Source of the DNA: Diphasiastrum complanatum
Lineage: Eukaryota; Streptophyta; Lycopodiopsida; Lycopodiales; Lycopodiaceae
DNA length: 64,000 nucleotides
NCBI GenBank assembly: GCA_029204225.1
Contig: CM055100.1
Span: 19,986,155 to 20,050,154, forward strand
Direction of reading: 5' to 3'
The notes under the pieces are model-generated. The model made no database searches and had not been told where the DNA came from. It saw nothing but the letters and a program-made list of their open reading frames with translations. Positions within the stretch are counted from its first letter, which is position 1. Every line of letters begins with the position of its first letter. Made by a program: the position numbers and the translations under genes. This document shows positions 53,034 through 63,195 of the stretch, piece by piece.

Positions 53034-54120
53034 TGATATGTCCACGTCCTGCATATAGGATTCGACATAATCCTAGACTTGGATGGTACTCTAGTACTCA
53101 AAATTATTGGTTACACCACGTTATTCCGGACAATGTCAATAATGTAATTAATAACCTTGTGAGGCCCAGACAAACTAATTGGAGTTAGGACTGTTAATGC
53201 ATGTGTAAAGTTTCAATAACAATGAAAAGCGCTTTTGGAGAGTTTAGGCCTTGCATGGGCACATGCACAGGGAGCCTTTGCCAAATTTTTTCACTTTACT
53301 CTTGCTTCCTATTTCTTTCATTTTTTATTTTGCGTATTGCTTTCCTTGGCTTGAGGGTGAAGCTGCTGGAGATTGATCGGTTGCTTTTACTTGGTTAGGA
53401 GGTTTTGCTCTACAGTGTGTTCTCATGTGTTTGACTTCTAAGCAGGATCTTGAGAGGCTTTCTCTTACACTAAGAGTTCCAATTTTTCTCCCGTGAAGAG
53501 AAATTTCATAAGTTCCTAGGAAAAGAATAATGTTTATGTACCATAATATCACACCTAAAGGTGACTTAACTACCTTGGTATGAAATGCCAATTTGGAGTC
53601 AACATTTGAAGTGCCAAATATCAAAATGTGTAATTGTCTTATATCATAGATCTTGGTGTAAATCATGTTTATTGATTATTGAGAGCCTCATTATCATGCA
53701 TTCAATACGTGCATAGCCAAAATATACATATGACCTCTCTAGCCTATTCTCAATTGATTCTTAGGTCATGGCCCTTAATCATTGTAGGCTTAATAAGATG
53801 ACATTGGTGTCAATACCTTTAGTGCACGAGAATGAGTAAAAATCACTCAATTCATGATTGGTTAAAATAAAAAAGGCTCGTCATTTGATTGTGTACAACC
53901 AAGGTTGTTATGTCAACTTTTTAGTTCAAAGAGAATCATATTTGCATGATTAAATATGGCATTGTCATTCTCTATATGAGATAAGAGGCACCTTTCTACA
54001 ATACTTTAAATTTCATCTCACACAATAATGTGGGTTTTCTAATGGTGAACACAAAATATCTGTATGTGGTGACATCATGAGATGGATAGAGCTTGGGATA
54101 GGATTTTCACAAGGTGTTGT
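53034..54120 (+). other. Possible 3' LTR start and unassigned sequence
   Basis: TGATATGTCCACG follows the purine tract and may start the 3' LTR of the chromovirus. Neither the end nor a partner copy is visible. The rest is AT-rich with no recognised gene; the stretch 53325-53666 (minus) is a chance ORF. Confidence 0.4.
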
Positions 54121-54123
54121 GGA

Positions 54124-55050
54124 TTAAATACAATCTAGGTGTGATGACACTATGAGATGATCAGAATCCATTGAAGCAGGATCAATGTCAAGGCTAGAGG
54201 AGTGAGTGGATATATGAGACATAGGAATATGCATAACCTCCACATTACTCGGTGTGACCTCATCAATAAAATCATCAACTAGATCTTTGTCCAATGCCAA
54301 AGATGATCTAAAATCAATATTTCTTATCTTGTTGATAAGATTATCAATTGTGCAAGAGGCGGACACCAATGTACTATTCTGCAAGAGAGAAAAAGTATAC
54401 ATGCATTAGTCTTTTTTTTCAAAAACATTGTGTATGATAAAGACTAATACGAAGCAAATAAAATATACCTCCAAAACCACATCAGGCTCCTCAACATGCT
54501 TTCCAAACTTTTACAAATGTTGTGCCACAATTCGTCTTGGTCGAATTTTAAATCCTTTGCATTGCTTACACTCACAATATATCTTTTCGTCATACTCTTT
54601 TTGATACTAATTTCATGTAACAAACATAAGAATGGTTAGCTTGTTAATGCAAAAAATGATTTGCATGACACTGATTAATCTGTTCTCAAATTTCAATAAT
54701 TACAAATATATAGTACTGTAGTTCTTTGTCGATGTCGAGTGCCAGAACTTGATGACGATAATCCTCCACTAAGTACTTGATCAATCATTTGCGCTCTTTT
54801 TCGTGATTTTCTTTTTTGATAAGCTTCCATCCTTTTTAATTTTTTGAAATCTTGTGGAGGCGTTGTGCTTTGAGCATTAACATAAAAAAAAATATGTCAT
54901 ATGCAACACACAATGCTACATGTCCATATCATAAGTACATATTATTTCATAAATACTACAATATAAATACCTGTTTTGAGACATTTCTTCAGCAAATGAC
55001 ATATTCGTTGGTTGATCATGATAACGATATTTGATCTGTAATATACGAAC
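54124..55050 (-). pseudogene. Spliced transposon-related ORF with a C-x-C-x2-C/HL domain
   Basis: On the minus strand, splice-like borders join several short exons. One ends AEEMSQNR before GTATTT at about 54973. One codes for KKLKRMEAYQKRKSRKRAQM (about 54840-54720). One reads YQKEYDEKIYCECKQCKGF and RPRRIVAQHL (54610-54470), with a TAA inside and donor GTATAT. The last (54382-54124) begins NSTLVSAS after TTGCAG, in matching phase, and ends at TAG. The CECKQC...HL pattern resembles the transposase-associated domain of plant CACTA elements. The in-frame stop argues that it is dead. Exon borders are inferred. Confidence 0.4.
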
Positions 55051-55346
55051 AAAATTAATATTAAATCTTATTGAAGTACACGTGAAATTGACAAAATACA
55101 AATTACATACAGTGCATCAACTTTGAGAATAATGGTAGACATCTAACAAGACCAATCGAGTACTGGAGTTTGCAAAATCACCAAATAAATTGACTATGTG
55201 GCAATTGCTCCTATAATCACTATGATCAAGCAATCAAAGCAACAGTAGATGTTTCTAAGATAGCAAATCACTTCACAATCATTCAATTAACTATGTAGAT
55301 CATCAAAATCACTCAAACATAGATGCTGCAATTGTAACTCGATCTA

Positions 55347-55595
55347 TTGCCTTTCATATATGAGATCAAGAGGGTTGTGGAAGGACGAATAGCTTCCGCG
55401 GAAGCTCAAAAAAGTTTCAGGCACCTTAAGGTGACCAGCAAATTCTTTGATGGCCATTCTAAGTTTTCTCTTGGAATGATTGGATTGACCAAATATTGTT
55501 CAGATGGTGCCAAGACAAAAGCGATTTTTTTTATTCAAAACAAATGTTGCAAGTGTCTCATGACCATTACCTTATGGCATGGAAGGTTTGGATAG
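55347..55595 (+). other. Unrecognised open stretch
   Basis: 82 codons beginning MPFIYEIKRVVEGRIASAEA, with a plausible protein composition (FFDGHSKFSLGMIGLTKYCS). I do not recognise the family. There is no clear splice context, and it may be a transposon exon or chance. Confidence 0.25.
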
Positions 55596-55650
55596 ATCAG
55601 CATTGATGACCTACTATTGATGAATAAGAAAAATATATTCTAAATCTTGA

Positions 55651-55828
55651 TTGATTGATGTTCACTTTCTTTAAATAAACATCATCATCCACTATTTCTT
55701 CAACTTGAACATTGGGTTGAGTGACCTGGCACTTGTGCATTGATTGATGTTCACTTTCTTTAAATAAACATCATCATCCACTATTTCTTCAACTTGAATA
55801 TTGGGTTGAGTGACCTTGCACTTGTGCA
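55651..55828 (+). repeat. 89-base tandem duplication
   Basis: Two head-to-tail 89-base units (55651-55739, 55740-55828) differ at two positions (TTGAACATT/TTGAATATT and CCTGGC/CCTTGC). The closeness implies a recent duplication. Confidence 0.96.
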
Positions 55829-56039
55829 TTCAACACAATACATTTATTTGTTAATAATGATGGATCTTAATGGTTTAGACTTCTAACAAGACCAATCAAG
55901 AACAATGTGTACTCAAACCTGAGTTGTAGTGTGTTATGAGCACGTAACCAATGCCAAACCCCAGAGAACACAGGAGGCCAGATACCACAGTCAGGGTCGT
56001 GTTCAATAACGTACACGACCAATAGGGCAAGACAGTGTG

Positions 56040-56350
56040 CCGGCATGTTCCATAGCCATGGCGGGCCTAACACATCCTAGGGACCCTGTCAGCAGAATAG
56101 GGCTCCACGTTGGGTCCCGACGTACAATCGGCCACGTCAGTGCCACGTGGCTGACACTTGGCAGTATGCATGCCACCATGCCTCACACTGGGCTAGGAGG
56201 GGCTTGCTCCATATCATGGAGTAGGCAAGGTTGGGTGGATCAGTTAGTATTTGCCCTACTGTGGTGTTAGGATCTATTACACAGCGGAACGCGATCCGGG
56301 AGGAATCCGTTTCGGATCGTGGACGTTCCGAGACCAGAAACTTTGTCCCG
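56040..56350. other. GC-rich island with GGAACGCGATCCGG word
   Basis: This is a GC-rich block in AT-rich surroundings, holding CCACGTCAGTGCCACGTGGC (56132-56151) and, at 56283-56302, CGGAACGCGATCCGGGAGGA. It continues with inverted words GGAATCCG/CGGATCG and GGACGTTCC. The latter words recur in YIF1 intron 2 and near 59650. No gene is supported. Confidence 0.45.
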
Positions 56351-56789
56351 GAACTCTATCTTGTGGATTTGTGCATGTGCCTCAAAACGAATTGGGAATG
56401 TTATGGATCAGGCATGCAATAGTTGTTTAGCTATAGGAAGAGTTGCAAGTTTGTCGGACTATTTTTTAGAACATAGATGTCGTAATTTCTAACTTTCTAG
56501 AAGAATTTCCTCACTAGTTGTACTGTTTGGAGCTTTGATCTTAAAGATCATTTGATGCTTTTGATGCTTAAAGGTTGGTGCTTGACGATTTTGAAAGTTT
56601 TTGGAGTTTTTGCTTTTGAAAGATTTTGAAGTCATGTTTTTTTTTTAAAGATAAAGTTTGGTTCGCAACCACTTCAAGCCACGGACTTAGGTGGGCGCGC
56701 GGGTCCTCGACAATTCCCTTACATGTCACTATGTGTACGCATATTCGTCATAAGCGTCAATCCTTATTAAGATATGTAAAAAATTGAAA

Positions 56790-57439
56790 AAAAGATCGAG
56801 ATGGGCTTCAAAGAAAGATTAGGCAAAGGTGATACACGAGTCCAAACATCCGAATCCGGATCGCTTCAAAAAACAACAGGAAGCGACCATATCAAGAATC
56901 AATCTCTTGGGCCAATCTCACCTTGGCTCGGGTGGGAAATCCAATTTACAAGCCCAATTTGTAAGTTTTGCTTTTTTAGTTTGACTTTATTATAATTATT
57001 TTAGTAATGTTTTTAATTACTAATCATGTTTTGTATCTAAACGATTGTATTCATGTTTGTATAGCAAAGAGATTTTGGGAGAAAATACACGAATGCCGAA
57101 TATAAGATTGGGTACCAACAAGGCTACAATGCCTTGGTGGACCATCTTGCTCAACAAGACATTCATCCTACGGTAAATTTTTTGCTACATTCGTCTCATT
57201 TGCTTCTATTATCTAATAATAATTTTTATTAATCTTTCTTGCTTGTTAATGAGTTTCATTTACTTTATTGACTTTTGTTATTTTTTGTGATGTGTAGAAA
57301 AGCTCGACATCTTATGTAGAGGAGGGGTCGGGTGAAGAAGCCGGTGAAGCGCAAGTGGAAGGGGAAGGGAAGATGTCCTGAAGTGAGAGTGAAGGACAAG
57401 CTTCCGCACAAGACTTGGATTCGGACGATGACAAGTAAG
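56790..57439 (+). pseudogene. Spliced ORF of unknown family, three exons
   Basis: Three exon-like blocks share one phase: about 56813-56962 (donor GTAAGT), 57066-57173 (after GTATAG, before GTAAAT) and 57300-57439. The joined reading includes SKHPNPDRFKKQQEATISRI, LGQSHLGSGGKSNLQAQF, then QRDFGRKYTNAEYKIGYQQG and a Glu/Ser-rich tail. A TAG occurs at the start of the first block and a TGA in the tail (57379), so it is broken or mis-framed. The LG.SHLGSGGK style recalls proteins encoded by plant DNA transposons, but I do not recognise it. Phase agreement across two introns is the main support. Confidence 0.35.
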
Positions 57440-58248
57440 AAGTCTTTGTTTGATTAAAGTTTAATGTTTAATTTTTTTTAATTTACCTTAAATTAGTTTT
57501 GATGTAGCATGTAGAAAGAAAGGGATTTTGTTTCAGGCCCTTTCAATGTACTTTTTTTCAAAGGATCGGATTATATATATGTGTGTGATTTTTGTTTCAC
57601 CATCTATGTTTATCAATTGTTAATATACATTTCAATTCTTGTCTATAATTGCATTGTTTGTTTTAACTTTTACTCATTTATTGTGCACCATCTATGATGT
57701 ATCAAGATCTTGTTTTGTTATAAGAATGTTCATCGTTTTATAGACAGAATTTAGGTAACTCACATATAGTTTGTGTAATCTAGTATCAAGAACAAAACAT
57801 ATACTACAAAATTAACATTAAAATTTATCAAACCATTTATTTAATTAAATGAGATCCCAAATTATTCATATGAAGAAGAACCTCATTTGCTTGTGTTCAT
57901 CAAAAGCCCTTTCTTTTCAAAAGCCATCATCCATTTTATTCTACGAATCAATCAATCAAAGGCAAACCATTAAAGATTAGCAATAACTATCTTTTCTCTC
58001 TTGATGTGTAAGTTTATCTAATCTAGTCTTTATTTAGATCAAAACATATTGTACAAAAATCACATTGATTTAATCACCACACAATTTAACAAACACCATT
58101 TAATAAAATGACATGTGAATGCATCACTTAATCTCACAAAATTAACATTCAAAGATTCATAACGTAACTCATTTGATTATAATCAACTATCTTCTTCGAA
58201 TCAACCAAAAATACTATCAATTGAATGCTAACCTACATTGTGTAACCA

Positions 58249-58250
<2 letters not shown>
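57440..58250. other. No supported gene
   Basis: AT-rich sequence without a recognisable ORF or repeat. It could include the 3' UTR of the spliced ORF upstream. Confidence 0.4.

Positions 58251-58326
<76 letters not shown>
58251..58326 (+). repeat. (CT)n microsatellite
   Basis: About 38 CT units, followed by five ATACA units from about 58331. Confidence 0.97.
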
Positions 58327-58328
<2 letters not shown>

Positions 58329-58408
58329 CTAATACAATACAATACAATACAATCAACGCATTGAGAAACACAAATCTCATTTCGCGCAAAAAATTCTACG
58401 TGGTACAT

Positions 58409-58632
58409 CCACGCGTGGTAGAACCACGCCAATGCTATTTTCCAAAATCTGGATCCTAGAAATTTGCCACGCCATGGCAAATTTCCAAGGCACATGCAAA
58501 AAAATTTGCCACGCGTGGTAGAACCACGAAATTTAAATTTTTCAAAATTTCCGCCATTTCTTTGCCGGACGGGGTGTTGTCCGCCGGAAAATTTGCCAGC
58601 ATGGCTCTTCCACGCGTGGCTCTACCACGCGT
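58409..58632. repeat. CCACGCGTGG palindromes at 100-base spacing
   Basis: The perfect 10-base palindrome CCACGCGTGG starts at 58409, 58509 and 58610, with a fourth partial copy at 58625. The first two continue identically as TAGAACCACG. Between them is a hairpin with stem GAAATTTGCCA facing TGGCAAATTTC (58459-58485). Confidence 0.93.
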
Positions 58633-58639
58633 CAGTTGT

Positions 58640-60225
58640 CACACGCATTGCCACGCGAACCGGACAAGCTCCAAATTGGCCCCCGTCTTATGTGCATGGC
58701 AAATTGCCAATGTATGTAGTTGTGATTTGGACCCTCTTTTTGAAAAACAGAACCCAACTCTATGCTCCAAAGTGCATCCTCATTTAAAAAAAAAAACTGG
58801 TATAGTATGGGAAGCTAGTATGAATGATCTACCATAGATGCCATAGATGCCCGTTCCAAAACTTCTGGTTCAGAAGGTTCTGTCTATACATACAGAACAA
58901 GCTATATAATTTTATGTTTTATTTTGACAGAAGTTGGAGACTGTAGACTGTAGACTGTAAACTGTATTTCAATATTGACAGAAATTGCAAACTTTAGACT
59001 GTACCCTCAATATTCTTGTGATTGGTAGCATTTTGAGATGATTTATGTACTATAATCAACATTGAAAACACATGATCTGTCCAACAATATTACAAGCACA
59101 AGTGACGAACCCTGACACTGTTGTGATTGTCTATAATGACCTTTCACCAAATCCCTAGTCTCTGAAATTTTCAATAGGAGCACTTGTAACTTAATAGGCA
59201 TTTTGTAATAAATCAGTAAACCAAGAATTTGAGGTTCTGGCTTGGAGAAAATATCCAACATGGTTACATATTGTTGGTGCTAGACAATCGAACATGATGT
59301 GCTGAAAAATGTGCTCAAAAACTGGAAAATCATTACAGCTTTACGATACCGAAGTTATGAGAATCACTGCATGTTTCACGGTATATACATATACCTAAAT
59401 TAGAACTTATTATAGGCATGATATGATGTTCATGCCTCAAGGAAAATGAGCCAGACTAAGATTAAGGATTTCTTGCATCCGACATCGAGCCTCTGCCCTG
59501 CTGCAAAATGTTGAAAATCCTCATAGCTTGCACAGCAATTCAAAAAAAGATGTGTCTTAAGAACTTTCATATTCTTACTTTTTTTTTTTCTCAAATTTCA
59601 AAAAAACACATTTATGTTCAAGGAAAAAAAAAAACACATTCCATTTTGGAACGCGTGCGGAACAGCCTTTCCGTGCACATTCCGAAACGGAACGGGCATC
59701 TATGCGTGACAACCAATGAAATTCCTAATCTCAATGGAATGATCTTGGAAATAGGATCTCTAAGATTGTTTGATTAAAATACAATGTAGATAGTCGTAGT
59801 ATCAACACAATCTAAACTAAAGGCACATGTAGGTCAAGTAAACATGAAAGAGTTCAACATCAGCTTATCACACACTTTAGAATACCCATAAGATTTTATT
59901 TTATGTACAATTTCTCCACATATGTCCATTAAGTATTGTCTTGATTAGGACTCGCTTTCCTTTCCTCGTCCCTCAAGTGTTAGGAGCTTGACTCCACTAA
60001 TCCAAAGAGACACAAGGTGATTGGAAGATAGCACAAGTGCTCAAAGTTAAAAGAAACAGTAAATGGTAGAAAGAAATGAGAGCATTGAAAACAGAGGCAA
60101 TTTTGTGCTCAAAGTTAGCAAGGAGTGATATAGAAACTTTTATCACATCATCATGACACTTTGAGACAAACCCAAATGGATATGGCAAGTTACAGAAAAC
60201 ATTCTCAAGCTTGCAAGAGGAAAAA
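58640..60225. other. No supported gene
   Basis: Mostly AT-rich and unassigned. A GC-rich patch at 59645-59700 (GGAACGCGTGCGGAAC, TTCCGAAACGGAACGG) resembles the GGAACG words of YIF1 intron 2 and 56283. The last few hundred bases may include the 3' UTR of the minus-strand methyltransferase gene. Confidence 0.4.
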
Positions 60226-60397
60226 TTGCATTTGCCTACAATGGCATGGTAGCATTGACAAAGGGAGCCACTGAAGGCAGTGGCAGCAGCTGTAACTGCT
60301 GCTAAACTTCCCTCTGCAAGAAGTGAGATGCGGCACTGCTCCAGTTTTCACCCTGACATGCTCCACAAAACCAAGATTTCAGGTTATAGACACGTAG

Positions 60398-61926
60398 CTA
60401 TAGTAGACGCAGTGGAAGAGGTTGTGGCATAGATGAATGCTGCTGAACAACTATGTGCTGTGACTGGTGAGCCATAGGTGTTTGAACCAAACGCACAGGT
60501 GTACAGCTCTGAATATTGATATTACAGTGTCCTAAGGTAAATAGCTGTTGTTGTGTTGAAGGATGAATCAGTACGAGCTTCCGGGAGGCATGATGCATTA
60601 CTGGTGCTGATTGGGGAGAGGGAAGTGCAGGTGGGTATGGCTTGAATCTTCTAACTATGGCCGGTGGGCGTGACAAAAAATCTCCAAAGAAATTGCCTGG
60701 TGATAGTGCTACAGGGACTTGAACAGATGATCTCCTGAAGAAGAAAGTTTCTTGCCAACCCGTCTCAGTTCGTTGCCTGACGGAAGCTCTGCACTCTTGG
60801 TCTTTCAGATGAGGTTTAAGGCGACGCTTTCCAGATTGAGAGAGCTCCTTCTGGTTCGCCTCTTCATAGAATCCCTCAGCCGGCAGCATGGAGGGCGAGA
60901 AGATTGGAAATGCCCCGATTGCTGCGAGCATTGCACTGCAAGCAAAAGCGGCCAGATAAATTCGTTTCAGCTGAGGACAAATTCTTCTTTCCAAGAAGCA
61001 TGTCGAGGCTAGAAAGTATATGGGAGGGGATGTTCAATTGTTGCAAACCTGTAAACGAATTTGAACGTTCTGCATGCTCCAAGGGCAAAAGGTTTTCCGC
61101 TGTTCACTCCATCTCCGCGGCGGTTGACATACCCCGGAAAATCAGCCGGATCAAATTTCACGCTTTCTTTCAATTCCAAGCAACCCTTGCTAGCTTGCTT
61201 CGCTAGCTTCCACTTCTTGTATGGTCCATGATCTTTATGGGAGACGTGAACCTCCCCTCCTGGTACAAGCATCTTCGCTGCATTCTCGAAGAATTTTCGC
61301 ATAAGAAGCCGGTGCTTCCTGCATGTACAAGAAAAAATTCGGTTCAGATAAAGCTTGCAATTCATGTTATAATAGATGAATTCCATGAGCAAATTTTCTT
61401 GTGTTACCTACCTGATAACATCCTTGCGATCCTCAGAACCGAAAAATCCAGCGTGTGGGAAATTGTAAACAATTCGATCGAACAGTCTGCCATTTAGTAC
61501 CTTCGATGCCGCCATGACTGTGGCATCCACGTTGTGGAGTACAAGTGCTCCCAGATTCAGCAGCGACTTCACAGTCACAGAAGCTGAGCTATATTTCTTG
61601 TGAAGAATAACCCACTTTGCGAAGAATACCTGCCATGGATATCAATAACCCACTTTGCTCCTATTACTCTACCCTATTTCTAACCAATCCTGACAAATAT
61701 ACAAAGAAAGTGCAGTAGGAGGATAAGTAATCTTACCCTTTCAATCCAAAGAGGTGGGAACCATGTTGACTGCGGATCCGAAGGCCATAGCCAAGGAGCA
61801 GGAGAAGGAAAAGTCGCCCTCTCCGACCAACAGTATGGTATGTGAGCTGCAGTAGTGCTTGAGCCACCTATCTTCCTCATCTACATCAAATCGAAGGCAT
61901 GGCTGTGGTATCAACTTTACCTCCAT
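60398..61926 (-). CDS. BMT5-like (DUF2431) Rossmann-fold methyltransferase, four exons
   Basis: The family includes yeast Bmt5, which makes m3U in 25S rRNA in the nucleolus using S-adenosylmethionine; the plant members are uncharacterised. Exon 1 starts at ATG 61926 and holds RWLKHYCSSHTILLVGEGDF and SLAMAFGSAVNMVPTSLD, the SAM-binding opening. Exon 2 (61629-61412) gives GALVLHNVDATVM, FDRIVYNFPHAGFFGSEDRK. Exon 3 (61318-61049) gives RKFFENAAKMLVPGGEVHVS, DFPGYVNRRGDG and CRTFKF. Exon 4 (60935-60398) adds a 178-residue Pro/Gln-rich tail not typical of the core. Exons 2-4 join in phase at GT/AG borders. The exon 1-2 junction does not: SLD is followed by TGA before the GTAAGA donor (about 61735), and phases disagree. 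Either a micro-exon was missed or the gene is damaged. Confidence 0.8.
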
Positions 61927-61955
61927 CGCCCACAAAGCAAAACCAGCAGCAGCTG

Positions 61956-61961
<6 letters not shown>

Positions 61962-62000
<39 letters not shown>
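61962..62000 (-). repeat. (GA)n tract just upstream of the methyltransferase start
   Basis: About 20 GA units (CT on the gene strand) lie 36 bases upstream of the predicted start codon, so probably in the 5' UTR. CT-rich leaders are common in plant genes. Confidence 0.93.
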
Positions 62001-62004
<4 letters not shown>

Positions 62005-62130
62005 GAGTATCCACGCCACATTGAGGCGAGCAGTCTGGCAACGGTAAAATCTATGAAAAATTAAGAGAATGAACTTTGAAAATGGGGCCCCTCTTCCCAC
62101 GTGCGTGAATGGGGTTACGCGCCTGGCCAA

Positions 62131-62970
62131 TAAACTCTATTAATCACTGTTTCCGGAAACCTTTTTGAGATTTCCCTCCAAAAATCGATATGTGAAAAAG
62201 TTCGTCGGCCTCTATCGAGTGAGAATCACTTACTTGCCGATTTTTTCTTATAAAACCTAAGATTTATGACATAAAAGTTCCTATACAATTTTTGCCATGC
62301 CGATTTTTGGGAAAAGATTCAGGTTCCATTCTTAAACTATGCCGACTTTCTCGAACAATGTCTCTTAATCTCTCATCACACATGGGCATTTATTGGCCCA
62401 TATTTCATATAACTTGAGTTGCATGTTAATACTACATACTAAACAATTATCCTCCACATTCCAATCCATGCAAGTTATAAGTGAGTGTTTGGAAACCTCC
62501 AATCTCCTGCATTGTTTTTAAAGTTATTGATTTTTTAGGTTCTTGGACTTGGTGCATCTCAAAGTTTTTGCTCTCAAAACATTAAATATTTACACTAAAA
62601 ATTGATTTTATTGACTCAATAAACCTATGTAACCCAACTTTTATAAAGATCTAACTAGTTTACTAAACAAAAATTGGCTCCATGTGAAAATGAATAAACT
62701 CAAAAATTTTGCATTTAAAAAAGTTTGTAGATTTTTTGAAAGTCAACTTCCTATGATTTTTTTTATGAAATCTGTTTTCGACGAAAGATGTCGATTCCAT
62801 TATCAAGAGATGTCGGCTTTCCCGAACACTAGTTAAAAGTTATTTCAACTCCGGCACTACTCTTGTGAGCATGATTCACATACCAATCACGTTCTCTCTT
62901 CTCAAGCGTGAAGTCAACAACATTATGAAGGAATTGATCTAGCAAAATTTGTAAAAACATCGTGTCTATC
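62131..62970. other. Upstream region of the methyltransferase gene, otherwise unassigned
   Basis: The first 150 bases hold the likely promoter of the minus-strand gene. Beyond that, related phrases ATGCCGATTTTTGGG, ATGCCGACTTTCTCG and ATGTCGGCTTTCCCG (62297, 62339, 62809) recur, but no gene is supported. Confidence 0.4.
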
Positions 62971-62977
62971 TGAGTGG

Positions 62978-63128
62978 AGTACATGGGTAAAGTTGTTGAC
63001 TATCACCATAAAGGAGTAAGCTCAAATCCCGACCACTGTGTAGTGACATCTAAGGAGCCTAGTTTCATAAATGGCTTAGCCATGTTGTATATAACAATCA
63101 TCAGTTGCTTAATAATAATAATAATACT
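62978..63128 (+). repeat. tRNA-derived SINE, copy 2
   Basis: The head has GGGTAAAGTTG and a B-box-like GCTCAAATCCCGACC. The body matches copy 1 (TGACATCTAAGGAG, ATAAATGGC, TTGTATATAAC, CAGTTGCTTAAT) and the tail is (AAT)n. It ends directly against ACTTTTTG of the gypsy LTR, so it appears to have inserted into, or to bound, that LTR. Confidence 0.75.
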
Positions 63129-63135
63129 TTTTGTA

Positions 63136-63195
<60 letters not shown>

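Noticed and set aside
60752-61206. Plus-strand ORFs of 86-100 codons opposite the methyltransferase
   Set aside because: They are shadows of the conserved minus-strand exons, with no family content of their own.
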